From Diphasiastrum complanatum (lineage: Eukaryota; Streptophyta; Lycopodiopsida; Lycopodiales; Lycopodiaceae): a stretch of 64,000 bases of DNA. The position numbers were made by a program, and so were the translations under genes. Shown piece by piece: positions 10,101 to 21,887 of the stretch. The stretch is from NCBI GenBank assembly GCA_029204225.1, contig CM055096.1, positions 1,959,051 through 2,023,050 of the forward strand, in the 5' to 3' direction. The first letter of the stretch is position 1. Every line of letters begins with the position of its first letter. The notes beneath the pieces were generated by a model. That model saw only the letters and a program-made list of their open reading frames with translations, was not told the DNA's origin and did no database searches.

Positions 10101-11337
10101 ATGTCTGGTGCAGTGGACTCCTGTATCTTAGTGTTTTTGCAGGAACATTTTTTCCAGTCTCCCTCCTGGCTTTCTCAGTTACGGCTGGTAATTTGTTTGC
10201 TGCCTTGCAGACTTTTCGGGTATTTCGACAAGAATGATGATGACTGGCTATCAAAGGAAGAATTGAGAGGACTCATTGTGGGTCTTGGCATAAGCCACGA
10301 ACAATACATTCCTGAGGAACAAGAAGTGCAAAACTGGCTGCAAGACTTTGATGTGTCTACCATAAATGGCCATATATCAGAAAAAGAGTTTTGTGAAGGC
10401 CTAGAGAAGTGGATAAAGAGCTTTAAACCTATGTCTCGCTCGGTGAATGATAACTCTACTGATGCCAATTCAGGGCCTTGGGACGTCGAAGTATGTATAA
10501 AAGCTAATAAATTTCAATTCTGCTATATTTATTCCTCTAATAATAATGCCTTTTAGCTCAACAAAAGTTAATTCCATGCAATGAGAAGACAATTATCCTT
10601 ATATCAAACTCTCTACCATTGTAGCATGCACATGCACACGCATCATTGGCTAGTTTATTGGAGGATCCAGAAGATGAAGACGACGAGGAACCAGCACACC
10701 AACTCTCCAAAGCACAGATAGTTGCTCGTGCCATCCTGCTTATCGTAGGCGGCACACTTTTAGCAGCCGTTTTTTCCGATCCTTTGGTGGATGCAGTTGA
10801 CAATTTTTCTAAAGCTTCTGGGATTCCTACTTTCTTCATATCATTTGTGGCCACACCACTAGCGACAAATTCGAGTGAAGCTATATCTTCACTCATGTTT
10901 GCTACAAGAAAAAGGAAGAAAAACATATCAATGACCTACTCCCAGGTACTTCTGCCACTTTTAGAATCTGAACCATTTGCAATTGTAGGTTTCTTATCAT
11001 TTATGCTTTGTGTTTTTTTTTCAGATCTCTGTTTTGCTTTGATCCTGTGAGATCTATCTGCACTGCTGATGAGCAAAAATGTGAACAGATCTATGGTGCA
11101 GTAGCTATGAACAACACTCTTTGCCTAGGCATATTCCTAGCAATTGTAGCTGCTCGAGGCTTGATCTGGGACTTCTCAGCTGAAGTGACTGTGATCCTCT
11201 TTGTGATTATTGTTATGGGATTGTTTGCTGGTTTCCGAACCACTTTTCAAACTTGGATGGCTGTTGTTGCATTGTCCTTGTACCCAATTGCCATAGCTAT
11301 TGTTGCTGTTCTTGATTACATTTTTCATTGGCATTAA
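7123..11337 (+). CDS. NCL: NCL-type EF-hand sodium/calcium exchanger, left copy; C-terminal six exons (5' exons not seen)
   Basis: NCL proteins are plant membrane exchangers that join Na+/Ca2+ exchanger repeats to cytosolic EF-hands. They move Ca2+ against Na+ and help in salt and calcium homeostasis. Visible exons: 7123-7320, 8800-8981, 9817-9974, 10211-10490, 10625-10945 and 11089-11337 (TAA), all with GT-AG borders and matching phases. Exon 1 carries QSQVLVGMGLLAGSTVMLL, part of the first exchanger repeat. Exon 2 is a transmembrane hairpin ending CYCVYQ. Exon 4 holds two EF-hands: loop 1 is canonical (DKNDDDWLSKEE); loop 2 (10350-10388) is one residue too long. Exon 5 has the second exchanger repeat (ATPLATNSSEAISS), and exon 6 the last membrane spans. 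About 130-150 N-terminal residues of the family are missing and probably lie left of the window. No frame breaks were seen. Confidence 0.88.
7640..8600. repeat. Left-arm-specific intron sequence with a diverged internal duplication
   Basis: The right-arm intron is about 640 bp shorter here. Within the extra sequence, about 7660-7960 and 8350-8600 resemble each other in order: AATGAAAAGCATGAA, a shared GAGCTAAG, CTAGTAGCCCAAT and TGAGACCCAAGCA. The paired layout suggests an old short retroelement such as a TRIM, but no PBS or PPT was recognised. Confidence 0.4.
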
Positions 11338-11722
11338 TGAAGTGGGGGAAAGCGTAACTTTGCAAGTGCTAGTCTGGAGCTTGGAACCTTTGGCAGGACT
11401 GTATTCTTTCATGCAAGTCCTTGTAGTATAATCGAGTTTCAAAATTTTTAGTGACTGCCTTTCTTTAGACCTAGGTTTGCTCGAATGCCCTGTTTATGGT
11501 GCTTGTTGACAATTTGCTAGCATTTGTGATTATGAATTCATTCCCAGAAGTATCCGATAATTGGAAAGGTTCTTTCCTCTGAATCTTGAACTTGGTCAGT
11601 ATGTATTCTTTCTTATGTGCTGCATACGACAAGGAGAGCAGCTTCTAGCTTTTTTCATATATTTTTGATGTAAGAAAGACAGTGATAAAGATATATATTT
11701 TTTCAAGTGGCACTGCATCTGT

Positions 11723-12209
11723 ATAAAAATGAATCCTTGTTCTTTTCATAAGGTTGGTGGCTTTTCATAAGGTTGGTGGAATACCACTCCTGTGGTGGTA
11801 TAAGAGTTACAAGTAGAAAAGCACACTTATGGAACACAGTATGGTGAGGAGAATCCAAAAATAGTAATAAAGCATCGGAGAATGGTTAAAATCAATGGAA
11901 TAATAATGATCTCCACAGAATTTTGTGATAAGAATTTGAGTAAGATGATGTGAGCAAGCTACATGATGGTGAGCTGCCTGAATCAAGATCTAAGCATATT
12001 ACTGATGAATCATGCCTGTTTTCATGGTAAAGTGCATCTAGGACTCCAGAGTAATCACTGATACAAAACTTTGAGCTATTTGAACTGACCAAACCGCTAA
12101 TCAATCAATAATGATGCCCAAATGCCTATTTTGAACTAGATGCGAGAGATATTATTGATTGACTAGCACAAAAAAATCATTATGCTACATTATAGCTAAT
12201 TCTCATGTG

Positions 12210-12272
<63 letters not shown>

Positions 12273-14205
12273 CGTCTAGATGAAGGTTTAGAGCATAAAA
12301 ACAGTAGTCAAATAGGCTTGAGACTGCAAAGTTGAGACACTGAAAAGTGAGAGCAATAAGAAAATGTTATCCATATTCAAAGAATTGTCAATGTGGAGAA
12401 ATCAAGTGATCCAACAAGTAGAAAAGGGAATAGATCGCAAAAGAGAGAAGGTAAATTCCACACACGAGGAAAAAAACTAAAACAGAGCCATCAAGGGTTT
12501 GTGAAAGACATTCTAGACCGCATCGTTAATGTACTTTAACGATGCGAGTGTGATGTTCTCTCTAGTTCTAGCCCAAAGGTATCACATTTTTTTTGAAAAG
12601 TTCTCTTTTTGGTTCTCCTTTTCATGTAAATGCATATATTGTTCAAAGGGAGTTTGTGAGTAGATTTAAAGCAACAAAACTATAAACCAAAACAAATCCA
12701 ATGTCTTTAAAAGACAAAATTTTAGCATTTCCTATATGCAAATTTGATTGAGACTTGTTTGCACTTGCTAACAAAAAAGATCTTGAACTAAATACAAGAT
12801 CCTATGAATTTAAGTCTTCAAATGTAAAGGTGGAGTCACCCTTCAAAATCCAAAACGAGGTGGGCCAAAACCATGTTGATTGCAAGGTAAATTGAAAAGG
12901 TGGTATCCAAACAACTCAATGTGCAATTAACAAATCTAGCATCCATGGCATCATCCAATAGGAAACTACATGGTCCATACCCTTACATGATATCAAATAC
13001 TTACATTTTGGTTTCTTTTTTGGGCCAACTTTTATACCGTTGATCTTCCTACAAACATTTTTTTATGCTCTAAAATTTACTTTCTAGATATGTTCACTCT
13101 TATATCTTTTCTACACAAAACTGGTTTTCTTCCCATATTTTTAAAATCATTGTTCAACTCATCAAACTAACATCTAAGTTCAAGAAGATCAAAATTCCAA
13201 CTTTCTAGGTTTTTTTCACAAGTTTGCATTCATTTTTTGATATAGTCCGTATGAAGCTGAGTTTAATGCTCATTGGTCCATACATTGAGGGATTTCAATA
13301 GAAGCACCTGAAGCTTGGCTATGAGCTAATTAGTTCTCAGTTTTGTTCCTTGGCTATTTTCTCACACATTATTCATATATTGTTCTCTTTAAATGAGGTT
13401 GGATGAGAGATGAGGTCCCCACTACTAAACTTCCTGACAATGAGGATGCTAGGAGAGAGAATCAATAAGAGAGGTGTATATATTTTAGACGATCACATAT
13501 TGGAGTCAAGCAAGCATGCTCAATTAAGACCACTTTAAGAAATGAGGCAATTGCACTAGCCAATATCTACAAAGGCATATGCTAATGAGATTCAATCACT
13601 AGATATTGTGTAGCTATTTTCCTGATTTTCAGTCTTCAGCCTTGTTATAGTACTTTAATATCTTCTAAAAGATAATTTTGTTCCTTTTATGTTTCTCATA
13701 TATTGCTCCAACAATAGTACACCACCGTACACCAAGTTCTTTAGTGGAGTGACATTCTTTTTATCTACACAGGAGGTGGAATTCTCTACTTGATTTAGCT
13801 GCACTAGATCTTTCTTAGAACTTAAATAAGAACATGTGGAAACAATGACTTAATACATTAAAAAAAAATGAGTGAACCATTTTTCTATGATGGATTGTCA
13901 CTTAAAGTATGTCCGTTCTTAGTCACATCTATATTGATGCATGGAACAATTTTTAAATTACAATATCTCGATAGCACTAGTTCTCTTCACAATATAAGCT
14001 TGTCTATTAGAGGTAAATTTTAAGCTAGTTCTTACTGCTACTATGTGGGATCAATGGCGTGTGTTGTTAGATTGCATACTATGTATCTTCAGAGTCACTT
14101 CTTGCTTATAGTATGTGCTACTCTTGGTCTGTACAATCTACACACTACTAATATTTGAACTATTGGCAGTGTACAAAATAGATGGGAGAGAGAGTAACAC
14201 ATATT
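11723..14205. other. No gene recognised; AT-rich intergenic DNA with a CT microsatellite
   Basis: Beyond the duplication the sequence is AT-rich with only short chance frames. A 20-bp tandem copy (CTTTTCATAAGGTTGGTGG) lies near 11740-11780, and a perfect CT repeat at 12212-12269. Confidence 0.5.
12212..12269. repeat. (CT)n microsatellite
   Basis: An uninterrupted run of about 29 TC/CT units. Confidence 0.97.
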
Positions 14206-14225
14206 TCACATAGTCCCCCTTGACA
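14200..14225 (-). mobile_element. Possible polypurine tract of a minus-strand copia remnant
   Basis: On the minus strand the sequence reads AAGGGGGACTA followed by TGTGAAATATG, the form of a copia polypurine tract running into an LTR. It resembles the tract of copia B at 21875-21883. No matching second LTR or coding sequence was recognised nearby, so this is a weak call. Confidence 0.3.
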
Positions 14226-15284
14226 ATTCAAGACCAAATTCTTTGAATCCTTTCAATTTATAACATAATAGGTTCAAATGAAGCTGAAGACAAGCAGAAT
14301 ATCAACCAAAGATGAGTTAGATATACGAACCTACCTTTTTTGAGAGCTTCGTTAGCATATGGGTGCCCATATAGTGTACGCAAGGCAACACATTCATAAG
14401 TAGTTTGATGTTTTTTTGACAAGGATGAGCTCCAGAAAACTCGCATAGGGTACTGATGGATTTGGCACTGTGAAATCTGTATTCCTGATGATGGGCGAGT
14501 CTATCTGAGGTGATTTGGTGTGTGATCGTTGTCAAAGAACAGGCCAAAATATCCGATTGGTCCACTTTTTGGCCTTACAAAAATTTGCACAAGGGAAAAT
14601 CAGAAAGCTGATGCTCTGTTCAAGTTTTGTGCAAGTGAGCGAGTTCTGTTGGTAATGTTTGATGCAAAAAATTAGGGAACTTAAAAATCTGCTTAACACT
14701 TAAAAAAAAAAATCAAGTGGCTTGGTTCTGCCCCCTACCCAAAATGAGATAGCACGGTAGCTAGAATGGAAGAGGGTTAAAAAAAACTAGAATAATGAAT
14801 GAGCGATAAAACGAATGGATGAAAAAAAAAAGAATCAATAGATAAGATGAAATGAGCAGCAACGACGCCAATGTTGTACTTTTAGTTCTTTCTAGATTCT
14901 ACTATGGCGGTCTCCCATCTAATAGAAGTAGAAATGATCTAAAGGTCATTGTGTAGGGTGAGTACAGATAAGATCCACTCAAATCATAGTTCTCTATTGG
15001 TTACCTAGATATCTTCTAAGATCCACCTTGTTATTTTTGTTGGAATTTCCTTGAAATTCAATTGGTAATGAGGATCTGTTTATTACCTTCTAGCAGGAAC
15101 TGTTGGCAAAACAAGTTTGCATTTTTACTCATGTTGTTGCTACAGTTTGCATTTTTACTCAGGAATTTCCACAAGTGAAAAACCTGACACTGTCGCTGAA
15201 ATTCCTGACACTGTCGCCTTTTTGCCCTCAGGCCATCCTGAGCGGCTAAGTGTTTTGCGACACTTCTAGAAAGGTGAAAAATAT
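14226..15284. other. No gene recognised
   Basis: Only short, unremarkable reading frames on either strand. The sequence from about 15100 (repeats of TTTGCATTTTTACTCA) leads into the 43-bp tandem repeat. Confidence 0.5.
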
Positions 15285-15455
15285 GACATGCATTCTTACA
15301 TGCAGTTTACGACAACCGAAAAATGCGACACTACATTTTTACATGCAATCTCTGACAACCGAAAAATGCGACACTGCATTTTTACATGCAGTTTATGACA
15401 GCCGAAAAGTATGACACTGCATTTTTACTCGCAGTATATGGCAGGCGAAAAATGC
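15285..15455. repeat. 43-bp tandem repeat, four copies
   Basis: Units start at 15285, 15327, 15370 and 15413 (42, 43, 43 and 43 bp). Each runs GACACT-CATTTTTACATGCAG-GACA-CCGAAAAATGC with small changes. The GCGAAAAATGCGACACT motif also occurs near the inner ends of the copia B LTRs (21590 and 25145), so the array may be remodelled LTR sequence. Confidence 0.9.
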
Positions 15456-17201
15456 GACACTTGCCTTTAGAATTGCAAAGGTGCCCTACAAATGCCGAAG
15501 GTTGCCCTTAACTAAAGACAAAGGCCAAAAAGCCAAGGAGTGTCGCATCTTCCATCTGCGGATCTACAAGGGATTCCAAGTATCAGATCATTACGATTTC
15601 ATGCTCCAACAATGAGCCGATCTGTTGATCAATTTAGCAGCTGTTAACTATCTTGTAATTGTAAAGTGGTCCATGGCGGCTTTCAGGGTTTGGCATTTTT
15701 CAAGTAAATCATCTGCAAATTTTACGAGTTAACGTCAAATTGATAGCACATGGCATGCTACATTGTTTTTAGGTTTTTAAAATTTATTGTACTTCACTTT
15801 TGGGGGTGAAATCTATTTATCATGTTGTTTATTTCCTTACTAGCTAAAAGATATGTAAAAAATGCAAAAAACTTAATCACTCTAATTTTACATTTATCAA
15901 GCTAAAATATTTTTGTCTACTGCCATGTACGACCATACATTAAAAGACATGATGGTATGTGGCCAAGCTTATGATAGGTATCATAAAATCAACGTCGGTA
16001 AAAAAACAAAGCATTTTTATTGTATGTTCTAGATGGAGGCTATAACTTAACTATGAAGCTTATGTTGAGATGATGAAATAATAAAATATTTTAATTTATT
16101 GTTGTGTTCGCCTACTAAGTCACCAGTAGTGCACGCACTAAGAGAATTGAAGGTCCTGATCCTTTGATTTTCCAACAGTTTTGTCAACCAGTATATTTCA
16201 GAGGACAATATATGGCTTACAACGAAAGCGTAGAGTCTCGATGGATCAACAAGCACAAAATGAAAACACTAAGAGACACAAACTAGAAGCTTTGGCACCA
16301 GGTGGTGCCAGTAAAAGATGTATGAGGGACACAAAAGAGTTCTTGCAAAAGACGGTTGGAAAAGATTTTGTTGCCGAAAAAAAATCTCCAATTCAAATTC
16401 AGTTAGAAAGACGGCATGGCAATCCTCTAATGCTAAAAGAAGGCATCAAGAATGGAGGATGTCGAGTCCGAGTTGGAAAGAGATGGATGTCGAGGACACC
16501 AACATCCAATGTTTTGGAAACAACGCTATAGAAGCTACAGAAACTGATGAGATGGAATAGAAGCAATTTATGTTAGATTGTAACTCAAATATTCCTTTGT
16601 GATAAATATTACTGACGAATTGGATTGTTGTTATAAATAGAAATTGCTTTATTTTGTTTTATAATAATATCTATTTTTGGAAACACATCCCTCTATATAA
16701 GAGTGGGGGTTTTCATTTTGTTGTCACTTCTTGCTTTGTTGAAATTTCTTTCCTCGTAATTTAGCTTGTCTTGTTCAATTAGACTACTAGTTTGTTGGCA
16801 AATTAGTGTTCTTAGTTGCATATCTGCTAGCCCCCATAGTTTTTAGATTAGTTAGATTGTATTTATTGTATGTTCACCAGTAGAATAGACACGCTTGCCA
16901 CTCTATGGGCTAATACGGACTCATTCACGTACGTGAGTGAGTATATAGATGAAACTTTGAAGCCTTATGCCATACAAATTTCTGGCTCAACTATCATGTG
17001 GATTCCATATAACTTAGTTATATATGGAAAGGAGATAGACCCTTTATTGCTCGCCTCAGCAGATTCATTAGTCACTTGGGTAACGATCATTACTTGGAGC
17101 TGACCAAGGATCATTGACAATCTGTTCACCCAAAAGGGGATCTTTCATCCAAGTGGGAGCTCTGCTCAGCCTTTTGGAGAAATACAAAATCACTCAAAGA
17201 G
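15456..17201. other. No convincing gene; retroelement-like debris
   Basis: An open frame at 16181-16531 (+) encodes a basic peptide with no recognised family. CTATATAAGAG near 16694, followed by T-rich sequence, could be an old LTR promoter. No matching LTR pair, PBS or protein domain was found. Confidence 0.35.
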
Positions 17202-17285
17202 TATTTGTCATCCACTTAAGGAGAAGGTTCATCCACTTAAGGAGAGTGTTCATCCACAAAGGAGAGTGTTCATCCACAGAGTGGA
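17202..17285. repeat. 20-bp tandem repeat, about four copies, next to a purine tract
   Basis: Units of the type TTCATCCAC(T/A)(T/A)AAGGAGA repeat with 20-bp spacing (17226, 17246 and 17266, plus a degenerate copy before them) and end in GAGTGGAGATTGTCAAC. That ending resembles a copia polypurine tract plus LTR start. Each unit keeps a purine-rich core. Confidence 0.75.
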
Positions 17286-17564
17286 GATTGTCAACAATAC
17301 ATTGAACATAACATTGTTAGTATTGAATATGCACAAGCCTCACAATCAACAAATGATTAGGTGTTATGATCTGATCCAAAATAGCTTCTTCTCAGCCTCT
17401 GATCTTCAATAGACCTAAAATATGCTTTTGATCCACAAGTTCAACTCACAAAACAAAGGTTAGTAAGATTTGGTCAACAGTGCAATGCATAATCATGCTA
17501 GAATCTGATCAAACATCCAAATATCACCATAAATGGAAACCATACTAAAAATAATAGCCAACTA

Positions 17565-18230
17565 GCTCTGATACTATGTGAAAAAAGTGAATTTTGAATG
17601 GATCCAAACTCCCAAAATACTTGGCTAAGATCTTTGCACAACAAGCTACAAAAGCTAGAAATGGCAAAGCATCCTAATGTTACCTTTGATACACATGAAC
17701 TTGACAAAGCATTCAAGAGACAAAAGAAGCTAATAAAGGGTACTGATGGCAGCCAAAAACAACAGCATACCAGCCCTACAACAGCAGCCTACCACTTTTG
17801 GAATCCTCTTAAGATCATACACAAAAGCTTGAAGACAATACACAAAGCAATGCTCTCAATGGAGGAAGAAACTGTGACAATGATCTATTGATCTCTCTCA
17901 ACAATACAATAAGCTTCTCCAACTATTCTCCACAAATTTTAGCCTAATATAGGTGAGAGAGATGACTCTCTCTCCTCTCTCTAGAACTTAGGACCCAATT
18001 TCAGGGCACCAGTAGCCTAAAATAGCCAATTTTGGCCTATATGTCCAAATAGCATGATTTTGGTGTCATTTCGAAGGCCCTGAAGTTTTGGATTTCTTCA
18101 ATATTAATTGTATACTAAAATAAAACTATCTAGGTCTCTTTAACACATGTGAAAGGTTAGATCCAAGACTATGTACAAAAATTGCCAATTTAGGCCTCAA
18201 ACTAGCTAGGAAATGTTGACAATTTTCACA
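17565..18230 (-). mobile_element. Copia C: isolated LTR with primer binding site, minus strand
   Basis: Read on the minus strand, an LTR of 654 bp (18230 to 17577) begins TGTGAAAATTGTC and ends TTTTTTCACA. It is followed at once by TAGTATCAGAGC (17576-17565), a one-base variant of the initiator-Met tRNA primer site. An internal region should lie to the left, but no copia protein was recognised there. It is probably the remnant of an older element. Confidence 0.6.
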
Positions 18231-18699
18231 TTATGTACTCTATTTTTACTAATAAAGTGTGCATTTTTGTCTACACTATTGATTTGTTCATTTGCGCATT
18301 ATTATAGACTGTATTCTCATCTTGATTATTGCTACTATGCTGACACTCTTCTGATCCACAACTGTCCATTATTGTAAGCTTCCGCTGCTAGTATCTAGGT
18401 CCCGATTTCGATTCTGGACCTCTATCTTGGAATCGATTTCCGATTCCTATTGAGATACTAAGTTCCAATTTTGTGTCAGAACTCGTTTTCGCTACACCCA
18501 CCGATTTTCGACATGTGTGAGGTCAATGTAAATGTGATAGTGATATTTGTTAGCCTCTTTCATTTTTCTTGTATTTTTTATTTCGCCTTTCTTTTTGAAG
18601 GGCAAGGTTTACATTTCTATCGTGAATTCTAATAAATTGCTCAAAACCAACATGATGTTTTTATCATTAAAAATTGTTTTATCACAATCAAACTTTTTT

Positions 18700-19692
18700 A
18701 GCTTTTACGAATTCAGAATTGCTCAGAAGATTCAGACATTTCTGATATTCAATTCCTCAACTACATGGAGGCCCTTCCACTCAAGGCCTTTTCGTAAATC
18801 CTCCAAAGTAGAACCAGTGGCCAAGGTTATTGTTGAAAAACCTGATACCAAGTTCTACCGGGTCAAACGACCAAACTATCCATGGGACCTTTGTGAGGAA
18901 AAATAATTTTTCAAATCGACGACGAAATCCTCCATGACGTGCCACCACTTCCTCATCCGCACACCTCACGTCCTCTGAAGCCCCAACCTCGCGGCCATAC
19001 CATGAAGGAAAAGATGAAGAAACCTCTTCAAATTCAGCCACCTGGCAACCTTACCACTGCTTGGGAAGTTCCGGAGAGCGCATCTGTTCCTACACCAACT
19101 CCCGAACCTCCCAAATTACCATCCAGATAGTTGAAAGGCATGGCCCCCCTCGAATCTCCAGCACATAATGTGCCTGCATACTTTAAGGACTATACAATTG
19201 AGGATGTCACCATCCGCTTACCCCAAAGTCAATGTGAGCCAAATGGTAATTCTCCCAATGAAGGCCCTACCCAAACCATCACACTTTCCTTGAGTGAGCC
19301 ACATGAAACTAACGAATATATTGTTCACATCGGGGCTCATCTCAATCACGAACAATGCAGATGGCTTGAAAAGCTTCTACGCAAATATCGACATGTCTTT
19401 TCTTGGTCCTATAAAGACATGAAAGGAGTCTGATTCAACATCTCCCTGAACCATGAAAAATGCCAGATCTGGGTAAAACACGATATTGTGTTAGGCCATA
19501 TCATTTCGAAAAATGACATCACAACTGACCCAGAAAAGATTCTCGTCATTCAAAATCTACCAGAACCACGTACCATCCGCAAAGTATATTCTTTCCTTGG
19601 CCACGCCAACTACTATCGGTGCTTTATTTTCGACTTCGCTAATAAAGCACACTTAATCTACAAAGTAGATGTTATTCCCAAATGGACTGATG
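18700..19692 (+). pseudogene. Gypsy polyprotein fragment: linker and end of reverse transcriptase
   Basis: Broken frames contain a motif typical of the region before gypsy RT (IGAHLNHEQCRWLEKLLRKY, then FSWSYKDMKG at 19333-19430). A stop follows. Then, after a deletion that removes the RT catalytic core, comes the RT thumb and connection region (LGHIISK, DPEKI, FLGHANYYRCFI). The fragment stops at 19692 where copia A is inserted. It is not functional. Confidence 0.8.
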
Positions 19693-20382
19693 TGTGAAAA
19701 ATTGCCTACATTGGCAAATCTAGCCATGTAGAATATTGTATATTTTGTCAATATTTTTTGTTAGACACTTGAATGGCCAAAGTGCCACTTTCAATCCACA
19801 CCTAATGTAGGTTAGAACGAGTCAAGAGGAGTGGTTGTGTCCATTTGGTAGTGATTCCTACTTTGTAGGATCTAGACCATGATTTATGATGAGATTTGTA
19901 CCTATCATGCACCTACCAAGCATGACTCTTGGATCTAGGCTAGGGTTTTCACTTTAGGGCAAGAAAATTGAGTCTACTTCCTTATTACATGCTGGATTTT
20001 CACCTAACTTTGCAAAGGAAGTGTCTTTTACTATATGTTTCCATTCTCCATAGTGAGGAGATAGCAACTTTTTGGAGCCTCAAGAGGAAACTCGGATTTT
20101 CTCTCTATGTATTGTGATAGTGATTGATTCCAATGAAACCCAGCTTTGTCACACTTCAAAAACTATCTACAGGCCGTACTACAGCCTGATTTTCACACGT
20201 TGGAACTCAGATTATAGTTTATGATCAAGGATTTGATTGTCTCTACTTGTTTTCTATCAAGCTACTAAACTAGATCTTGTTTTCTATTGACTAGTATCTG
20301 ATAGATTGTTCAACAAGCACACAATCAACCTTGTGGATCATTCAAAGATCCATTTATGGTCCTTAGTATTGTACTTTCAAAA
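19693..20382 (+). repeat. Copia A 5' LTR
   Basis: 690 bp, starting TGTGAAAAATTGCC and ending TTTCAAAA, where the matching 3' LTR has TTTCAACA. It abuts the primer site directly. It matches 27555-28399 apart from substitutions and one 163-bp duplication there. Confidence 0.9.
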
Positions 20383-20395
20383 TGGTATCAGAGCC
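20383..20395 (+). other. Copia A primer binding site
   Basis: TGGTATCAGAGCC, complementary to the 3' end of plant initiator-Met tRNA, sits directly after the 5' LTR. Confidence 0.9.
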
Positions 20396-20767
20396 AATTA
20401 CAAGGCTATTGATCAGTGTTTAAAACTAATCTAGTTTTAGTAGGTTTTTGGTGCAAAAACCTAGTATTGGAAGGGTGAGCTGGTATCCTAAATTGGTGAG
20501 GGGATTTGATCCCAAACTTCTTGTGGATCAAAATCCATACTGTTCACACGTGTGGGCAACTCTGAACCAGCATTTAAGCCCCTATATTCATTGGATCACT
20601 TTAATTTCATCTGGTGTCAATTTGATGTAATTTTTGGTGCAAATCCTAGGATAAGCCAAGATCACTTGCCATTAATTAGTTTTGGATTTGATTCATGATA
20701 ACTAATTAATCTAGGGTGATTTCAGACCTTCTTAAAGTGGGAAACAGGTCTTGAAAGTACATCAAAG

Positions 20768-21874
20768 TGATAGAGAGAGATAGAGTCATTCTATTGTACA
20801 CAAATAAAAACGTGCTGCTACTATATTACAGTGAAGCACAATACAAATAGCAATTACAAACAAAAAACTGATGGGGTAATTGGGAGGCTCAAATAATACG
20901 TCTCATGGATGGAGCAAACACTAATCTGTGCTTGGATGATCTATTTATAGATTTCATCCGTGTATTGATTACATTGAATGTTTGCCACCTAATTGAAAAA
21001 GCCGTTGTTCTTGGAAGTATATGGCTTCTGTGACAACTATACATAGTGTATACGGTCAACAAATTAGGATTGTTGACACAGATGAGGACGTAGGAAAATT
21101 CGTCACTTTGCATTTTACGTGAAGTGGTTTTCTTTCACTTTGCAAAATACGAGAAGTGGCTAACGAACCTCGTTCATTTTAGACGACCTTCGACATTTTT
21201 CTCTCTCTTTGGGTTTTTGTGAAAAAGCCAAAGGTGTCCTCATTAAGTTTAAGATGCCCTTAGAAAGTTGAAGGTGCCCTCAAAAAAGCAAAGATCTCTA
21301 TAACAATTTGGCTTTCCGCACTTTTCGAAAAAAAAGCGAAGAAGCCGAAGGTACCTTTAAAACAACTTGAAGGTGCCCTTAAAAAGTTGGCAAAGGTGCC
21401 TTCAACTGTTTAACTCTTAAAAATAGAGGACCTTCTGGAATTTATCTTTTCTTGCATTTTTTAAAAAAATGCGAAAAAGTCGAAGGTGCTGAAAAATAGT
21501 TAAACTTTTTAACTGTGAACAGATTTGACTTCTTCAAAATAGTTGAACAGAAGAAGTGGAAGGTAAGTGTTGGATTTTTTGAGAAAGTGCGAAAAATGTG
21601 AACTGTGCGACACTTAGTGTATTTCTACAGACTGTTCAAAAAGTGATGTAAATCTGTAGACTTGTTCTAGATGCAAGTTTGTGGAAGTCCTTGAAGATGG
21701 CCAAGTCTTCAATGACTTCAAGTTATTAAACTTAACATCTGAACTCAAATTTATAATGGGATTGGTTACCCTTTGCTGGCGATCAGCCGGAAGTCCGTTA
21801 TAGACATTCTTCAAGTAATTGGCTGTCTAAGTTATGATTCACCAAGGAGGCAACTGTGGGCTTAATTTTCAACA
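20768..21874 (-). repeat. Copia B 3' LTR (left copy)
   Basis: Aligns with 24330-25424 over nearly its whole length and with the first bases of the right LTR (TGATGGGG... against TGATAGAG...). The intervening 420 bp or so are absent. The left boundary is inferred. Confidence 0.75.
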
Positions 21875-21887
21875 GTCCCCCTTAATG

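Larger units (their letters stand above)
6365..11722 (+). repeat. Left arm of a large inverted duplication
   Basis: This stretch matches the reverse complement of 54392-62350 in exons, introns, the GA microsatellite and the 3' flank, with many substitutions and indels. It contains the plus-strand NCL copy. The left arm has its own insertion at 6815-7000 and extra sequence in its first visible intron (about 7640-8600). It lacks the Harbinger element present in the right arm. Confidence 0.9.

Noticed and set aside
10946-11088. Retained intron in the left NCL copy using the acceptor at 11023
   Set aside because: That acceptor puts the next exon out of frame with an early stop; the acceptor at 11088 restores the conserved family sequence.
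15285-15455. CRISPR-like regular repeats
   Set aside because: Units are contiguous tandem repeats without distinct spacers, and the genome is plant nuclear.
16181-16531. Open frame of 116 codons, basic
   Set aside because: No recognisable domain, no splice context and strong overlap with another open frame; judged retroelement debris or chance.
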